A stretch of 7,874 nucleotides of DNA from an uncultured Frankineae bacterium (GCA_902805805.1 CADCUE010000227.1:1-7874), one strand, 5' to 3'; numbered from the stretch's first letter, positions 1 to 5,965 are shown. The notes: generated from the sequence alone by a model not told the origin. Made by a program: numbers and translations.

Positions 1-178
1 ACCAACCAGGGAAGCCGCTCCAGCCGCACCGACGGCATCGCCGAAAGTCAGCGACTCGTCACTGACCGCTGATTCACCCGGTTCTGCGTCCACAACCTGA
101 CGTCCGTCACCCCTATGAGCGCGTCTGCGTCATTACGGTCCGCTCCTCGATCGGTCCGAGCAGGGCGGAGGCGCAGCG
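1..178. other. Upstream region of the tad operon, no convincing gene
   Basis: The first 120 bases are about 63% GC, against about 73% in a sampled stretch of tadC, as expected for non-coding or regulatory DNA. Three weak edge candidates exist. Forward frame 1 is open to a TGA at 70-72 and has the most GC-rich third positions (18 of 23 codons). Forward frame 2 is open to a TGA at 98-100 and would encode an Ala/Pro/Ser/Thr-rich tail, but with only about 56% GC third positions. A reverse-strand frame starting with GTG near position 93 is open to the left edge. None can be confirmed. Short direct repeats are present: TCTGCGTC at 83-90 and 124-131, and CGGTCCG at 136-142 and 152-158. I see no convincing -35/-10 pair. 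The tadA promoter is presumably here or further left. Confidence 0.5.
167..171 (+). promoter_or_regulatory. Ribosome binding site of tadA
   Basis: GGAGG lies 7 nt before the ATG at 179. This fixes the tadA start and excludes the out-of-frame ATG at 115. It is the best-spaced Shine-Dalgarno in the window, which fits the first gene of a translationally coupled operon. Confidence 0.75.
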
Positions 179-1426
179 ATGGTCAACGCGGTCGGCAGCG
201 CTTTCGACCACGTCGAGGCCGAGGTGCGCGAGCTGGTCCGCCGGCGGGGGCTGGACCCGGTCGCCGACGGGCTGGCGATGCGCCGGCTGATCGACGAGGT
301 GGTGCTGCACTACGACGAGCGGGCGCTGACCTCGACGCTGCCTCCGTTGCCGGACCCGCGCACGGCTGCTCGGGCGGTGTACGACGCGGTCGCCGGCTTC
401 GGCCCGCTGCAGCGCCACCTCGACGACCCGACGGTCGAGGAGATCTGGGTCAACGAGCCCGGCCGGGTGTTCGTGGCGCGCCGCGGCCGGTCAGAGCTCA
501 CCACGACGATCCTGGACGACGGGCAGGTCCGCGATCTCGTCGAGCGGATGCTCAAGACGACCGGCCGCCGGGTCGATCTGAGCACTCCTTTCGTCGACGC
601 GATGCTCCCGGACGGCTCCCGCCTGCACGTCGTGATCCCCGACATCACCCGACGGCACTGGTCGGTGAACATCCGCAAGTTCGTGCTGTCGGCCAACTCG
701 CTGGACGAGCTGGTCGGTCTGGGGACCTTGACGCCGCAGGCGGCGCGGTTCCTGGAGGCGGCGGTGATCGCCGGCCTCAACGTGATCGTCGCCGGTGGGA
801 CGCAGGCCGGGAAGACCACCTTGCTCAACTGCTTGGCGGCCGCCATCCCGGCACGGGAGCGGGTGGTGACGTGCGAGGAGGTCTTCGAGCTCCAGATCCC
901 GCTGCCCGACGTGGTGGCGATGCAGACCCGGCAGGCCAACCTGGAGGGCACGGGGGAGATCCAGCTGCGGCGCCTGGTCAAGGAGGCGCTGCGGATGCGC
1001 CCGGACCGGATCATCGTGGGGGAGGTCCGGCAGGAGGAGTGCCTGGACCTGCTGATCAGCCTGAACAGCGGCCTGCCGGGGATGTGCTCGATCCACGCCA
1101 ACTCGGCGCGCGAGGCGATCGTCAAGATGTGCACCCTGCCGCTGCTGGCCGGCGAGAACGTCGGTCACGGCTTCGTGCTCCCGACCGTCGCGTCGTGCAT
1201 CGACGTCGTCGTGCACACGGCCAAGGACGGCACCGGCCATCGGCGGGTGCGGGAGATCGTCGCCGTCCCCGGACGGGTCGAGGGCGACGTCGTGGAGGTG
1301 GCCGACCTCTTCGTCACGCGGGAGCAGCAGCTCGTGCGGGCCGACGGCTTCCCGCCGCATCCCGAGCGCTTCGCGTGGGCCGACATCGATCTGCCGGCCC
1401 TGCTGGCGCACGCGACGGGGCGCTGA
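179..1426 (+). CDS. tadA: TadA/CpaF-family secretion ATPase of the Tad pilus
   Basis: A 415-aa cytoplasmic ATPase of the type II/IV secretion superfamily, which powers assembly of Flp/Tad pili. Seen in the sequence: a Walker A motif GGTQAGKTT at residues 206-214; an acidic Asp-box region (CEEVFEL, from residue 232); a Walker B region RMRPDRIIVGEVR with D276 and E282; and a His box SIHANSARE around H306. The N-terminal part (DDPTVEEIWVN, then a DGSRLHVVIP stretch) matches the CpaF N-terminal domain. Length is normal for actinobacterial members, so the gene looks complete. The start is set by GGAGG at 167-171. tadB follows after a single base, so the two are co-translated. The Walker A variant GGTQAG in place of GGTGSG is, as far as I recall, common in actinobacterial TadA. 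Family assignment is secure; whether it also drives retraction is not visible. Confidence 0.95.
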   Translation: MVNAVGSAFDHVEAEVRELVRRRGLDPVADGLAMRRLIDEVVLHYDERALTSTLPPLPDPRTAARAVYDAVAGFGPLQRHLDDPTVEEIWVNEPGRVFVARRGRSELTTTILDDGQVRDLVERMLKTTGRRVDLSTPFVDAMLPDGSRLHVVIPDITRRHWSVNIRKFVLSANSLDELVGLGTLTPQAARFLEAAVIAGLNVIVAGGTQAGKTTLLNCLAAAIPARERVVTCEEVFELQIPLPDVVAMQTRQANLEGTGEIQLRRLVKEALRMRPDRIIVGEVRQEECLDLLISLNSGLPGMCSIHANSAREAIVKMCTLPLLAGENVGHGFVLPTVASCIDVVVHTAKDGTGHRRVREIVAVPGRVEGDVVEVADLFVTREQQLVRADGFPPHPERFAWADIDLPALLAHATGR

Positions 1427-1427
1427 C

Positions 1428-2288
1428 ATGGGCGCGCTGCTGGGGCTGCTGCTCGGACTCGGGCTGCTGCTGATCTGGCGGTCGGGGCCCCGTCGGCCCG
1501 AGCGCGTACGCAGGAGCGGGCGCAGCGTGCAGGCGCGTACGGCGGAACTGCTCGCCCAGGCGGGCATCGAGGGCGTCTCCCCCCGGCAGCTGCTCGGTGC
1601 GAGCGCCGGCCTGGGGGCGGTGGCGTTCGTGCTCGTGCTCGGGACGTCGCAGGTCCCGATCATCGCGGTCCTGTTCGGGGCTTTCGCCGCCCTGCTGCCG
1701 TTGCTGCTGGTGCGCAGACGCCGTGCGCAGCGGGCGGTGGAGCTGCGGGAGGTCTGGCCCGAGGCGGTCGACAACCTGGCCAGCGGAGTGCGCGCCGGTC
1801 TGTCGCTGCCCGAGGCGCTGAGCCAGCTCGGGGTCCGTGGTCCGGAGCAGCTGCGCTCGGCGTTCCGCCGCTACGGCGAGGACTACCGGGCGACCGGCCG
1901 GTTCGGGGACAGCCTCGACACCCTCAAGGACAACCTCGCCGATCCGGTGGGCGACCGTGTCGTCGAGGCGCTGCGCATGGCTCGGGAGGTCGGGGGCACG
2001 GATCTGGGTCGGCTGCTGCGCACGCTGTCGGGCTTCCTGCGGGAGGACGCCCGGACGCGCTCGGAGCTCGAGACCCGGCAGGGCTGGACGGTCAACGCCG
2101 CGCGGTTGGCGTTGGCGGCGCCGTGGGTGCTGCTGCTCCTGCTGTCGACGCAGCCCGCAGCCGTGCAGGCCTACAACACCGCCGCCGGCACGCTCGTGCT
2201 GCTGATCGGCGGTGGCGTGTCGTTCGCGGCCTACCGCGCCATGCTGCGCATCGCGCGGCTGCCGACCGAGCGGCGGGTGCTGCGATGA
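1428..2288 (+). CDS. tadB: TadB-like inner-membrane platform protein (T2SSF family)
   Basis: A 286-aa polytopic membrane protein and one of the two platform subunits on which TadA acts. Visible features: an N-terminal hydrophobic helix (residues 2-16); a basic stretch; two adjacent hydrophobic segments (about 55-95) ending in RRRR; then the cytoplasmic T2SSF/GspF-type domain (about 105-225) with the typical opening WPEAVDNLASGVRAGLSLPEAL and the REVGGTDLGRLLRTL stretch; and two C-terminal membrane helices (about 223-241 and 252-270). The ATG at 1428 is 1 nt after the tadA stop and has no strong ribosome binding site, so translation is probably coupled. The last codons (RRVLR then TGA) sit in the first unit of a 20-bp tandem duplication. 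The TadB name rather than TadC rests on gene order and on the N-terminal helices; both belong to the same family. Confidence 0.9.
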   Translation: MGALLGLLLGLGLLLIWRSGPRRPERVRRSGRSVQARTAELLAQAGIEGVSPRQLLGASAGLGAVAFVLVLGTSQVPIIAVLFGAFAALLPLLLVRRRRAQRAVELREVWPEAVDNLASGVRAGLSLPEALSQLGVRGPEQLRSAFRRYGEDYRATGRFGDSLDTLKDNLADPVGDRVVEALRMAREVGGTDLGRLLRTLSGFLREDARTRSELETRQGWTVNAARLALAAPWVLLLLLSTQPAAVQAYNTAAGTLVLLIGGGVSFAAYRAMLRIARLPTERRVLR

Positions 2289-2310
2289 GCCGGCGCGTGC
2301 GGCGATGAGC
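2271..2310 (+). repeat. 20-bp tandem duplication across the tadB/tadC junction
   Basis: Unit 1 (2271-2290) and unit 2 (2291-2310) are adjacent and identical at 18 of 20 positions; the mismatches are 2276/2296 (G/C) and 2281/2301 (T/G). Each unit ends in CGATGAGC and so carries its own ATGA stop/start overlap. Removing one unit would join tadB directly to tadC with a single ATGA and leave both proteins unchanged, so the duplication looks like a later insertion into an ordinary overlapping junction. Confidence 0.85.
2285..2308 (+). other. 7-codon mini-ORF (MSRRVRR) between tadB and tadC
   Basis: The ATG at 2285-2287 overlaps the tadB stop (2286-2288). It opens a reading frame of seven codons whose TGA (2306-2308) overlaps the tadC ATG (2305-2307). 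It reads the second copy of the 20-bp duplication in the same register as tadB reads the first, so its end RRVRR echoes the TadB end RRVLR. A reinitiating ribosome could translate it as a bridge to tadC. It may equally be silent debris of the duplication. No function is proposed for the peptide. Confidence 0.35.
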
Positions 2311-3243
2311 GCGGTCCTCGGCATGGGGCTCGGTGCCCTGGCGGCGACGGGTGTGCTGACCGCTGCGGCCGGCAGCCCTCGGGCCCGGCGCGTGACGCTG
2401 GACGACCGGTTGGCGCCGTACCTGCGCGACGCACCGCGACCGTCGCGGCTGCTGGCGCGCACCGAGGCGCTGACGCCGTTCCCGACGCTGGAGCGCCTGC
2501 TGCGGCCGGTCCTGTCGGACGCGATGGGCTTCGTCGAGCGCTGGGTCGGGGGCGTCGCGAGCGTGCGCCGGCGGCTGGAGCAGCTCGGCGCCGCGACGAC
2601 CGTGGAGCAGTTCCGTGCCGAGCAGGTCATCTGGGGTGCGTTCGGCCTGGCCGCGGCGCTGGCGATGGCGGTGCTCCAGGTCGCCGCCGGCAACGGCGTC
2701 GAGCCGGTGGCGGTCCTGGCGTCCGCGGGGGTGCTGACGACGTTCGGGGTGCTGGGCCGAGACCGCTGGCTGACCCGGCAGGTGCGTCAGCGCGAGCAGC
2801 GCATGCTCGAGGAGTTCCCCACCGTGGCCGAGCTGCTGGCCCTGGCCGTCACGGCCGGCGAGGGTCCGGTGGGGGCGCTGGAGCGGGTGCACCGCATCTC
2901 CGACGGTGAGCTCAGCCGTGAGCTGGGGCGCGCGCTGCAGGAGGCGCGGGCCGGCGCCTCGCTCGTGCAGGCGCTGGACGGCATCGCCCGGCGCACCTCG
3001 CTGGCGCCGCTGTCCCGCTTCGTGGACGGCGTCGCCATCGCCGTCGAACGCGGCACGCCGCTCGCCGAGGTCCTGCGCGCCCAGGCCGTCGACGTCCGTG
3101 AGGCCGGCAAGCGCCTGCTGCTCGAGTCGGCCGGCAAGCGCGAGATCGCCATGATGGTCCCCGTCGTCTTCCTGGTGCTGCCCACCACGCTGCTGTTCGC
3201 GCTGTTCCCCGGCTTCTACGGGCTGTCGTTCGTGTCGACCTGA
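2305..3243 (+). CDS. tadC: TadC-like inner-membrane platform protein (T2SSF family)
   Basis: A 312-aa membrane protein and second platform subunit of the Tad machine. An N-terminal hydrophobic helix (about residues 3-22) is followed by a cytoplasmic region. Two membrane helices (about 108-127 and 133-151) come next, then a T2SSF domain (about 165-275) with EEFPTVAELLALAVTAGEGPVGALERV and FVDGVAIAVERGTPLAEVLRAQA, and a final hydrophobic segment (about 282-308). The start chosen is the ATG at 2305, in the second ATGA of the duplicated junction. The frame remains open upstream to a GTG at 2212, but that would lie inside tadB and add a non-membrane, Arg/Cys-rich extension, so it is rejected. There is no Shine-Dalgarno; translation should depend on coupling to tadB or to the mini-ORF. 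A 48-nt gap follows before the pilin-like gene, the only real gap within the operon. Confidence 0.9.
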   Translation: MSAVLGMGLGALAATGVLTAAAGSPRARRVTLDDRLAPYLRDAPRPSRLLARTEALTPFPTLERLLRPVLSDAMGFVERWVGGVASVRRRLEQLGAATTVEQFRAEQVIWGAFGLAAALAMAVLQVAAGNGVEPVAVLASAGVLTTFGVLGRDRWLTRQVRQREQRMLEEFPTVAELLALAVTAGEGPVGALERVHRISDGELSRELGRALQEARAGASLVQALDGIARRTSLAPLSRFVDGVAIAVERGTPLAEVLRAQAVDVREAGKRLLLESAGKREIAMMVPVVFLVLPTTLLFALFPGFYGLSFVST

Positions 3244-3282
3244 GCTGCCCTGCGCCCATCCGCCGCCGCGACCCCGCCCCTT

Positions 3283-3287
3283 GGAGG
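3283..3287 (+). promoter_or_regulatory. Ribosome binding site of the 70-aa pilin-like gene
   Basis: GGAGG lies 4 nt before the GTG at 3292, at the end of the 48-nt tadC to pilin-like gap. Only this gene and tadE2 (GGAGG at 3875-3879, also 4 nt from its GTG) have a clear Shine-Dalgarno in the second half of the operon, which supports independent and possibly stronger translation of this small gene. Confidence 0.6.
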
Positions 3288-3291
3288 ACCC

Positions 3292-3504
3292 GTGCTCGAC
3301 CGCCTGCTCCCGCTCGCCCTGTTCGTCGCTGTGCAGAGCCGGCTCGCCGACCGCGACCGCGAGCGGGGTGACGTCCCTGGCTGGGTCCTCATCACGCTCA
3401 TGACGGCGGGCATCGTCACCGCGCTCTGGGCCTTCGCCGGCCCGCGGCTGCTGGAGATCCTCGGCAACGCCATCGACTCCGTGCAGGGTCCCGGCGGCGC
3501 GTGA
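3292..3504 (+). CDS. Small single-span protein, candidate divergent Flp pilin
   Basis: A 70-aa protein with a polar, charged leader (LADRDRERGD, residues 18-27), one hydrophobic segment (about 31-48) and a short C-terminal tail. In Tad loci the major pilin Flp usually sits near tadABC and tadE; in the M. tuberculosis locus a small protein occupies this same place. The layout of charged leader, glycine, then membrane helix resembles a class III prepilin. G26-D27 is the likely processing point, but the +5/+6 Glu-Tyr pair typical of Flp is absent (W31-V32 at those positions), and Pro29-Gly30 is unusual. I recall similar GDVPGWVL proteins beside actinobacterial tad genes, but cannot confirm this here. 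The start is set by GGAGG at 3283-3287. The stop overlaps the next start (GTGA, 3501-3504). Alternative: a non-pilin accessory membrane protein. Confidence 0.75.
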   Translation: MLDRLLPLALFVAVQSRLADRDRERGDVPGWVLITLMTAGIVTALWAFAGPRLLEILGNAIDSVQGPGGA

Positions 3505-3887
3505 CGCCCGTGCCGGACCGCGGCAACAGCACCGTGGAGTTCACCCTCGTCTCGGTGCTCGTGCTGTTGCTGTTCCTCGTCGTCCTGCAGGTCGGCTTCC
3601 TGCTGCACACCCGCAACGTCCTGGTGGCCGCCGCGCAGGAGGGGGCCCGGTACGGCGCCAACGCCGACCGGGGGCCGGCCGACGCCGAGCGGCGGGCGCT
3701 CGAGGTCGTGGGCGACGCGCTGTCCCCGGCCGTGGCCGCACGGCTGGACCGACCACGCGCCGTCGTCGTCGAGGTCGACGGGGCGCGGGTCATGGAGGTG
3801 ACCCTGGCCGGACCGGCACCGCTGGTCCTGCTGCCCGCCGGTCCGGTGCGCCTGACCGTGCAGGGACACGCGCTGGAGGAGGGGTGA
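3501..3887 (+). CDS. tadE: TadE-like minor pilin (pseudopilin)
   Basis: A 128-aa protein with a very short leader (MTPVPDRG), then NSTVEF and a hydrophobic helix of about 20 residues, as in TadE pseudopilins. The class III processing motif is complete: G8 before the cut, E13 at +5 and F14 at +6. After the helix comes the TadE signature NVLVAAAQEGARYGA (about residues 39-53), then a C-terminal domain of mostly beta character. Known role of the family: processed by the prepilin peptidase and needed for Flp pilus formation. The GTG start overlaps the previous stop by 4 nt (GTGA). An in-frame GTG three codons later (3510) is an alternative start that would leave the motif intact. The stop overlaps the next gene by another GTGA. 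Confidence 0.9.
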   Translation: MTPVPDRGNSTVEFTLVSVLVLLLFLVVLQVGFLLHTRNVLVAAAQEGARYGANADRGPADAERRALEVVGDALSPAVAARLDRPRAVVVEVDGARVMEVTLAGPAPLVLLPAGPVRLTVQGHALEEG

Positions 3888-4306
3888 GGCGTCCGCGCGG
3901 CGACGAGGGCAACGCCCTGGTCGAGTTCTCGTACCTCGCCGTGCTCCTGATGGTCCCGCTCGTCTACGTGCTGCTCAGCGTCTTCCAGGTCCAGCGGGCG
4001 TCCTTCGGCGTGACGGAGGCCGCGCGGCAAGCCGGCCGTGCGTACGCCACCGCGGACGACCCCTCGTCCGGGACGGCGCGGGCGCAGGTCGCGGCGCGCC
4101 TGGCCATGGCCGACCAGGGCCTGGTCTGCGGGGGCTGCCTGTCCTCGGTCGGCGGCCGTCTCGAGCCGGACGGGCAGGTCACCGCGACCGTCGAGTTCTT
4201 CGTGCGCCTGCCCGGCCTCGGCGCGGCCCTGGGCGACGGCCGCGGCGGCGTCCGGGTCGACGCCACGCACGTCGAGCACGTCGACCGCTTCCGTCCGGCC
4301 CGGTGA
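3884..4306 (+). CDS. Second TadE-like minor pilin, with a CGGC motif
   Basis: A 140-aa TadE-family protein. The leader MRRPRGDEG is followed by NALVEF and a hydrophobic helix (about residues 16-33). G9 precedes the predicted cut, with E14 at +5 and F15 at +6, so the prepilin-peptidase motif is complete. The post-helix stretch FGVTEAARQAGRAYATADD matches the TadE pattern. Residues 82-85 are CGGC; these cysteines would be outside the membrane after processing and could form a disulfide, and the first TadE and the TadG-like protein have no such pair. GGAGG at 3875-3879 lies 4 nt before the GTG start, which itself overlaps the preceding stop. Two different TadE paralogues in a row fits the usual TadE/TadF pairing; this one may be the TadF equivalent. 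Confidence 0.85.
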   Translation: MRRPRGDEGNALVEFSYLAVLLMVPLVYVLLSVFQVQRASFGVTEAARQAGRAYATADDPSSGTARAQVAARLAMADQGLVCGGCLSSVGGRLEPDGQVTATVEFFVRLPGLGAALGDGRGGVRVDATHVEHVDRFRPAR

Positions 4307-4731
4307 CGCGTCGCAGTCGGGGCGAGGACGGCAGCGTGCTGGTGCTCGTCCTCGGCTTCGCCGGCATCCTGATCGTGCTCGTCGCCGTCGTCGCGGACGT
4401 GTCGGCCGTCATCCTCGCCAAGCGCAGCGTCGCGAGCGCCGCGGACGGCGCTGCCGTGTCCGCGGCGCAGGCGCTGGACCTGCGAGCGCTGCACCGCGAC
4501 GGGCTCGGCGGGCAGATCCCCCTCAGCGCGGAGCAGGCCCGCGCCCGGGTCGCCGCCTACGAGGGCCAGGTCGGCGCGCTCCAGCCGGGACTGACGCTCC
4601 GCGTACGGGTGGAGGGACGCACTGCCGTGGTGACCGGGTCGCGGACCGTCCGCCTGCCGTTCCGCCTGCCCGGCACGGGACCCGTACGCGTCTCGTCGGT
4701 GGCCCGCGCCCGCGCGCCCGTGCTGCCCTGA
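4303..4731 (+). CDS. TadG-like / Rv3654c-type TadE-like pilus protein
   Basis: A 142-aa protein with a basic N-terminus ([10 protein letters not shown]), a long hydrophobic helix (about residues 11-32), and the pattern [27 protein letters not shown], which is typical of the N-terminal region of TadG-like proteins and of the 'helicase/secretion neighborhood TadE-like' family (M. tuberculosis Rv3654c). G10-S11 resembles a processing point but +5 is Leu, not Glu, so cleavage by prepilin peptidase is doubtful. Full TadG proteins carry a large C-terminal domain; this one has only about 85 residues after the signature, ending in a beta-rich segment. The GTG start overlaps the preceding stop (GTGA, 4303-4306) with no Shine-Dalgarno, so translation should be coupled. 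It is the last tad gene; only 31 nt separate it from prfB and no terminator hairpin is visible there. Confidence 0.82.
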   Translation: MTRRSRGEDGSVLVLVLGFAGILIVLVAVVADVSAVILAKRSVASAADGAAVSAAQALDLRALHRDGLGGQIPLSAEQARARVAAYEGQVGALQPGLTLRVRVEGRTAVVTGSRTVRLPFRLPGTGPVRVSSVARARAPVLP

Positions 4732-4748
4732 GGCACCCCGTTCCCCGC

Positions 4749-4754
4749 TAGCCT
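4749..4754 (+). promoter_or_regulatory. Candidate -10 element of a leaderless prfB promoter
   Basis: TAGCCT fits the actinobacterial TANNNT -10 pattern and ends 8 nt before the prfB GTG (4763), so transcription would start at or next to the start codon. No Shine-Dalgarno is present in that space, which fits a leaderless mRNA. No clear -35 is visible; its position would fall at the very end of the preceding tad gene. The spacing equals that seen before ftsE. Confidence 0.55.
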
Positions 4755-4762
4755 CGTCTCTC

Positions 4763-5878
4763 GTGCCCGCCGACCGCAGTGCCGACCTCGCCGCTCTCGA
4801 CGCCACGCTCAGCAGCATCGAGAAGGTGCTCGACCTGCCGCGGTTGCGCATCGAGCTGTCGGACCTCGAGGCGCAGGCCGGCGAGCCCGACCTGTGGGAC
4901 GACACCAGCAAGGCGCAGGAGATCACCACCCGGCTGTCCACGGTGCAGGGCGACATCGAGCGGGTCGAGTCCTACCGCGGACGCCTGGACGACCTCGCCG
5001 TGCTGTTCCAGATGGCCGCCGAGGAGGAGGACGCCGGTACGGAGGCCGAGGCCGAGGCCGAGCTGTCCACCCTGCAGCGCGAGATCGGCAGCCTCGAGGT
5101 GCGCACGCTGCTGTCGGGCGAGTACGACCAGCGCGAGGCCCTCGTGCAGATCACCCCGGGCGCGGGCGGCGTCGACAGCCAGGACTGGGCGCTCATGCTC
5201 TGGCGCATGTACTACCGCTGGGCCGAGCGGCACGGCTACCCGCTCGACGTGCACGAGTGGCAGGAGGCCGAGGAGGCCGGCGTGAAGAGCGTCGTCTTCC
5301 AGTGCAAGGTCCCGTACGCCTACGGCACCCTTGCCGGCGAGCACGGCGTCCACCGGCTGGTGCGCATCTCGCCGTTCGACAACCAGGCGCGGCGGCAGAC
5401 GTCGTTCGCGATGGTCGACGTGACGCCCGTCGTGGACACCGCGGACGCGGTCGAGGTCGACGAGAAGGAGATCCGCGTCGACGTGTTCCGCTCCAGCGGT
5501 CCCGGAGGTCAGGGCGTCAACACGACCGACTCGGCAGTGCGGATCACCCACCTGCCGAGCAACATCGTCGTGTCCTGCCAGAACGAGCGCTCGCAGATCC
5601 AGAACCGCGCCGCCGCCATGATCGTCCTGCAGACCAAGCTGCTCGAGCGCAAGCGCGAGCAGGAGCAGGCCGAGATGGACGCCATCCGCGGCACCAAGGG
5701 CGACATCGCCTTCGGCTCGCAGATCCGCAACTACGTGCTGCACCCCTACCAGATGGTCAAGGACCTGCGGACCGGCATGGAGTCCGGCGCGACCGGGCCG
5801 GTGCTGGACGGCGAGATCGACGACTTCATCGAGGCAGCGGTGCGGTGGCGCCGTACGAGCACCGACGACGAGGGCTGA
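4763..5878 (+). CDS. prfB: Peptide chain release factor 2
   Basis: A 371-aa class I release factor that ends translation at UGA and UAA by triggering hydrolysis of peptidyl-tRNA. Visible: an N-terminal helical domain 1; the codon-recognition tripeptide SPF (residues 203-205), which marks RF2 rather than RF1 (PxT); and the catalytic loop [10 protein letters not shown] with GGQ at 248-250, followed by [28 protein letters not shown]. The autoregulatory frameshift site found in many bacteria (a CTTTGAC near codon 26) is absent; the frame is continuous and the equivalent Leu-Asp is CTCGAC. Residues about 86-101 are an acidic loop (EEEDAG, then EA repeats) coded by three tandem GAGGCC units at 5042-5059. 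The gene itself ends in TGA, so RF2 terminates its own synthesis. prfB next to ftsEX is a common actinobacterial arrangement. Confidence 0.97.
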   Translation: MPADRSADLAALDATLSSIEKVLDLPRLRIELSDLEAQAGEPDLWDDTSKAQEITTRLSTVQGDIERVESYRGRLDDLAVLFQMAAEEEDAGTEAEAEAELSTLQREIGSLEVRTLLSGEYDQREALVQITPGAGGVDSQDWALMLWRMYYRWAERHGYPLDVHEWQEAEEAGVKSVVFQCKVPYAYGTLAGEHGVHRLVRISPFDNQARRQTSFAMVDVTPVVDTADAVEVDEKEIRVDVFRSSGPGGQGVNTTDSAVRITHLPSNIVVSCQNERSQIQNRAAAMIVLQTKLLERKREQEQAEMDAIRGTKGDIAFGSQIRNYVLHPYQMVKDLRTGMESGATGPVLDGEIDDFIEAAVRWRRTSTDDEG

Positions 5879-5899
5879 GCGGGCCGCGGTGACCGGCGG

Positions 5900-5959
5900 G
5901 GAGCGTCGCCGGCCCGGGTGAACACGGGCCTCGGACCTCCCGGTCCGCCGCGACGCTCC
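5900..5959 (+). terminator. Three-way-junction fold between prfB and ftsE (possible terminator)
   Basis: A 10-bp perfect inverted repeat (5900-5909 with 5950-5959) encloses two further perfect hairpins: 5911-5916 with 5925-5930 (6 bp, 8-nt loop) and 5932-5937 with 5942-5947 (6 bp, TCCC loop). Unpaired linkers are only 1, 1 and 2 nt. The fold begins 21 nt after the prfB stop and ends at the base before the ftsE -10 box. It could end prfB transcripts, although no U-tract follows. Being upstream of the proposed ftsE start site, it would be transcribed only by readthrough from prfB. As DNA it covers the -35 region of ftsE. Confidence 0.55.
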
Positions 5960-5965
5960 TATGCT
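5960..5965 (+). promoter_or_regulatory. Candidate -10 element of a leaderless ftsE promoter
   Basis: TATGCT matches TANNNT and ends 8 nt before the GTG at 5974, the same distance as before prfB. Transcription would begin at or beside the start codon. There is no Shine-Dalgarno in the spacer. This spacing supports GTG 5974 over the TTG at 5968 as the ftsE start. No -35 consensus is visible. Confidence 0.6.

Noticed and set aside
115..1473. Forward ORF of 452 codons overlapping tadA from an ATG at 115
   Set aside because: It is out of frame with tadA, has an Arg/Gly/Ala/Pro-rich composition, lacks family motifs and has no ribosome binding site; tadA has all ATPase motifs and GGAGG at the right distance.
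2212..2304. Longer tadC starting at GTG 2212
   Set aside because: The extension lies inside tadB, is Arg/Cys/Pro-rich and has no similarity to TadC N-termini; the ATG at 2305 starts directly before the first membrane helix and sits in an ATGA overlap.
1314..2693. Reverse-strand ORF of 459 codons opposite tadA, tadB and tadC
   Set aside because: It is a composition shadow: low-complexity Arg/Gln/Pro/Ala-rich protein across three genes with clear family motifs on the other strand.
4763..4900. Programmed +1 frameshift in prfB
   Set aside because: No CTTTGAC-type site and no in-frame stop near codon 26; the reading frame is unbroken from the GTG to the end.
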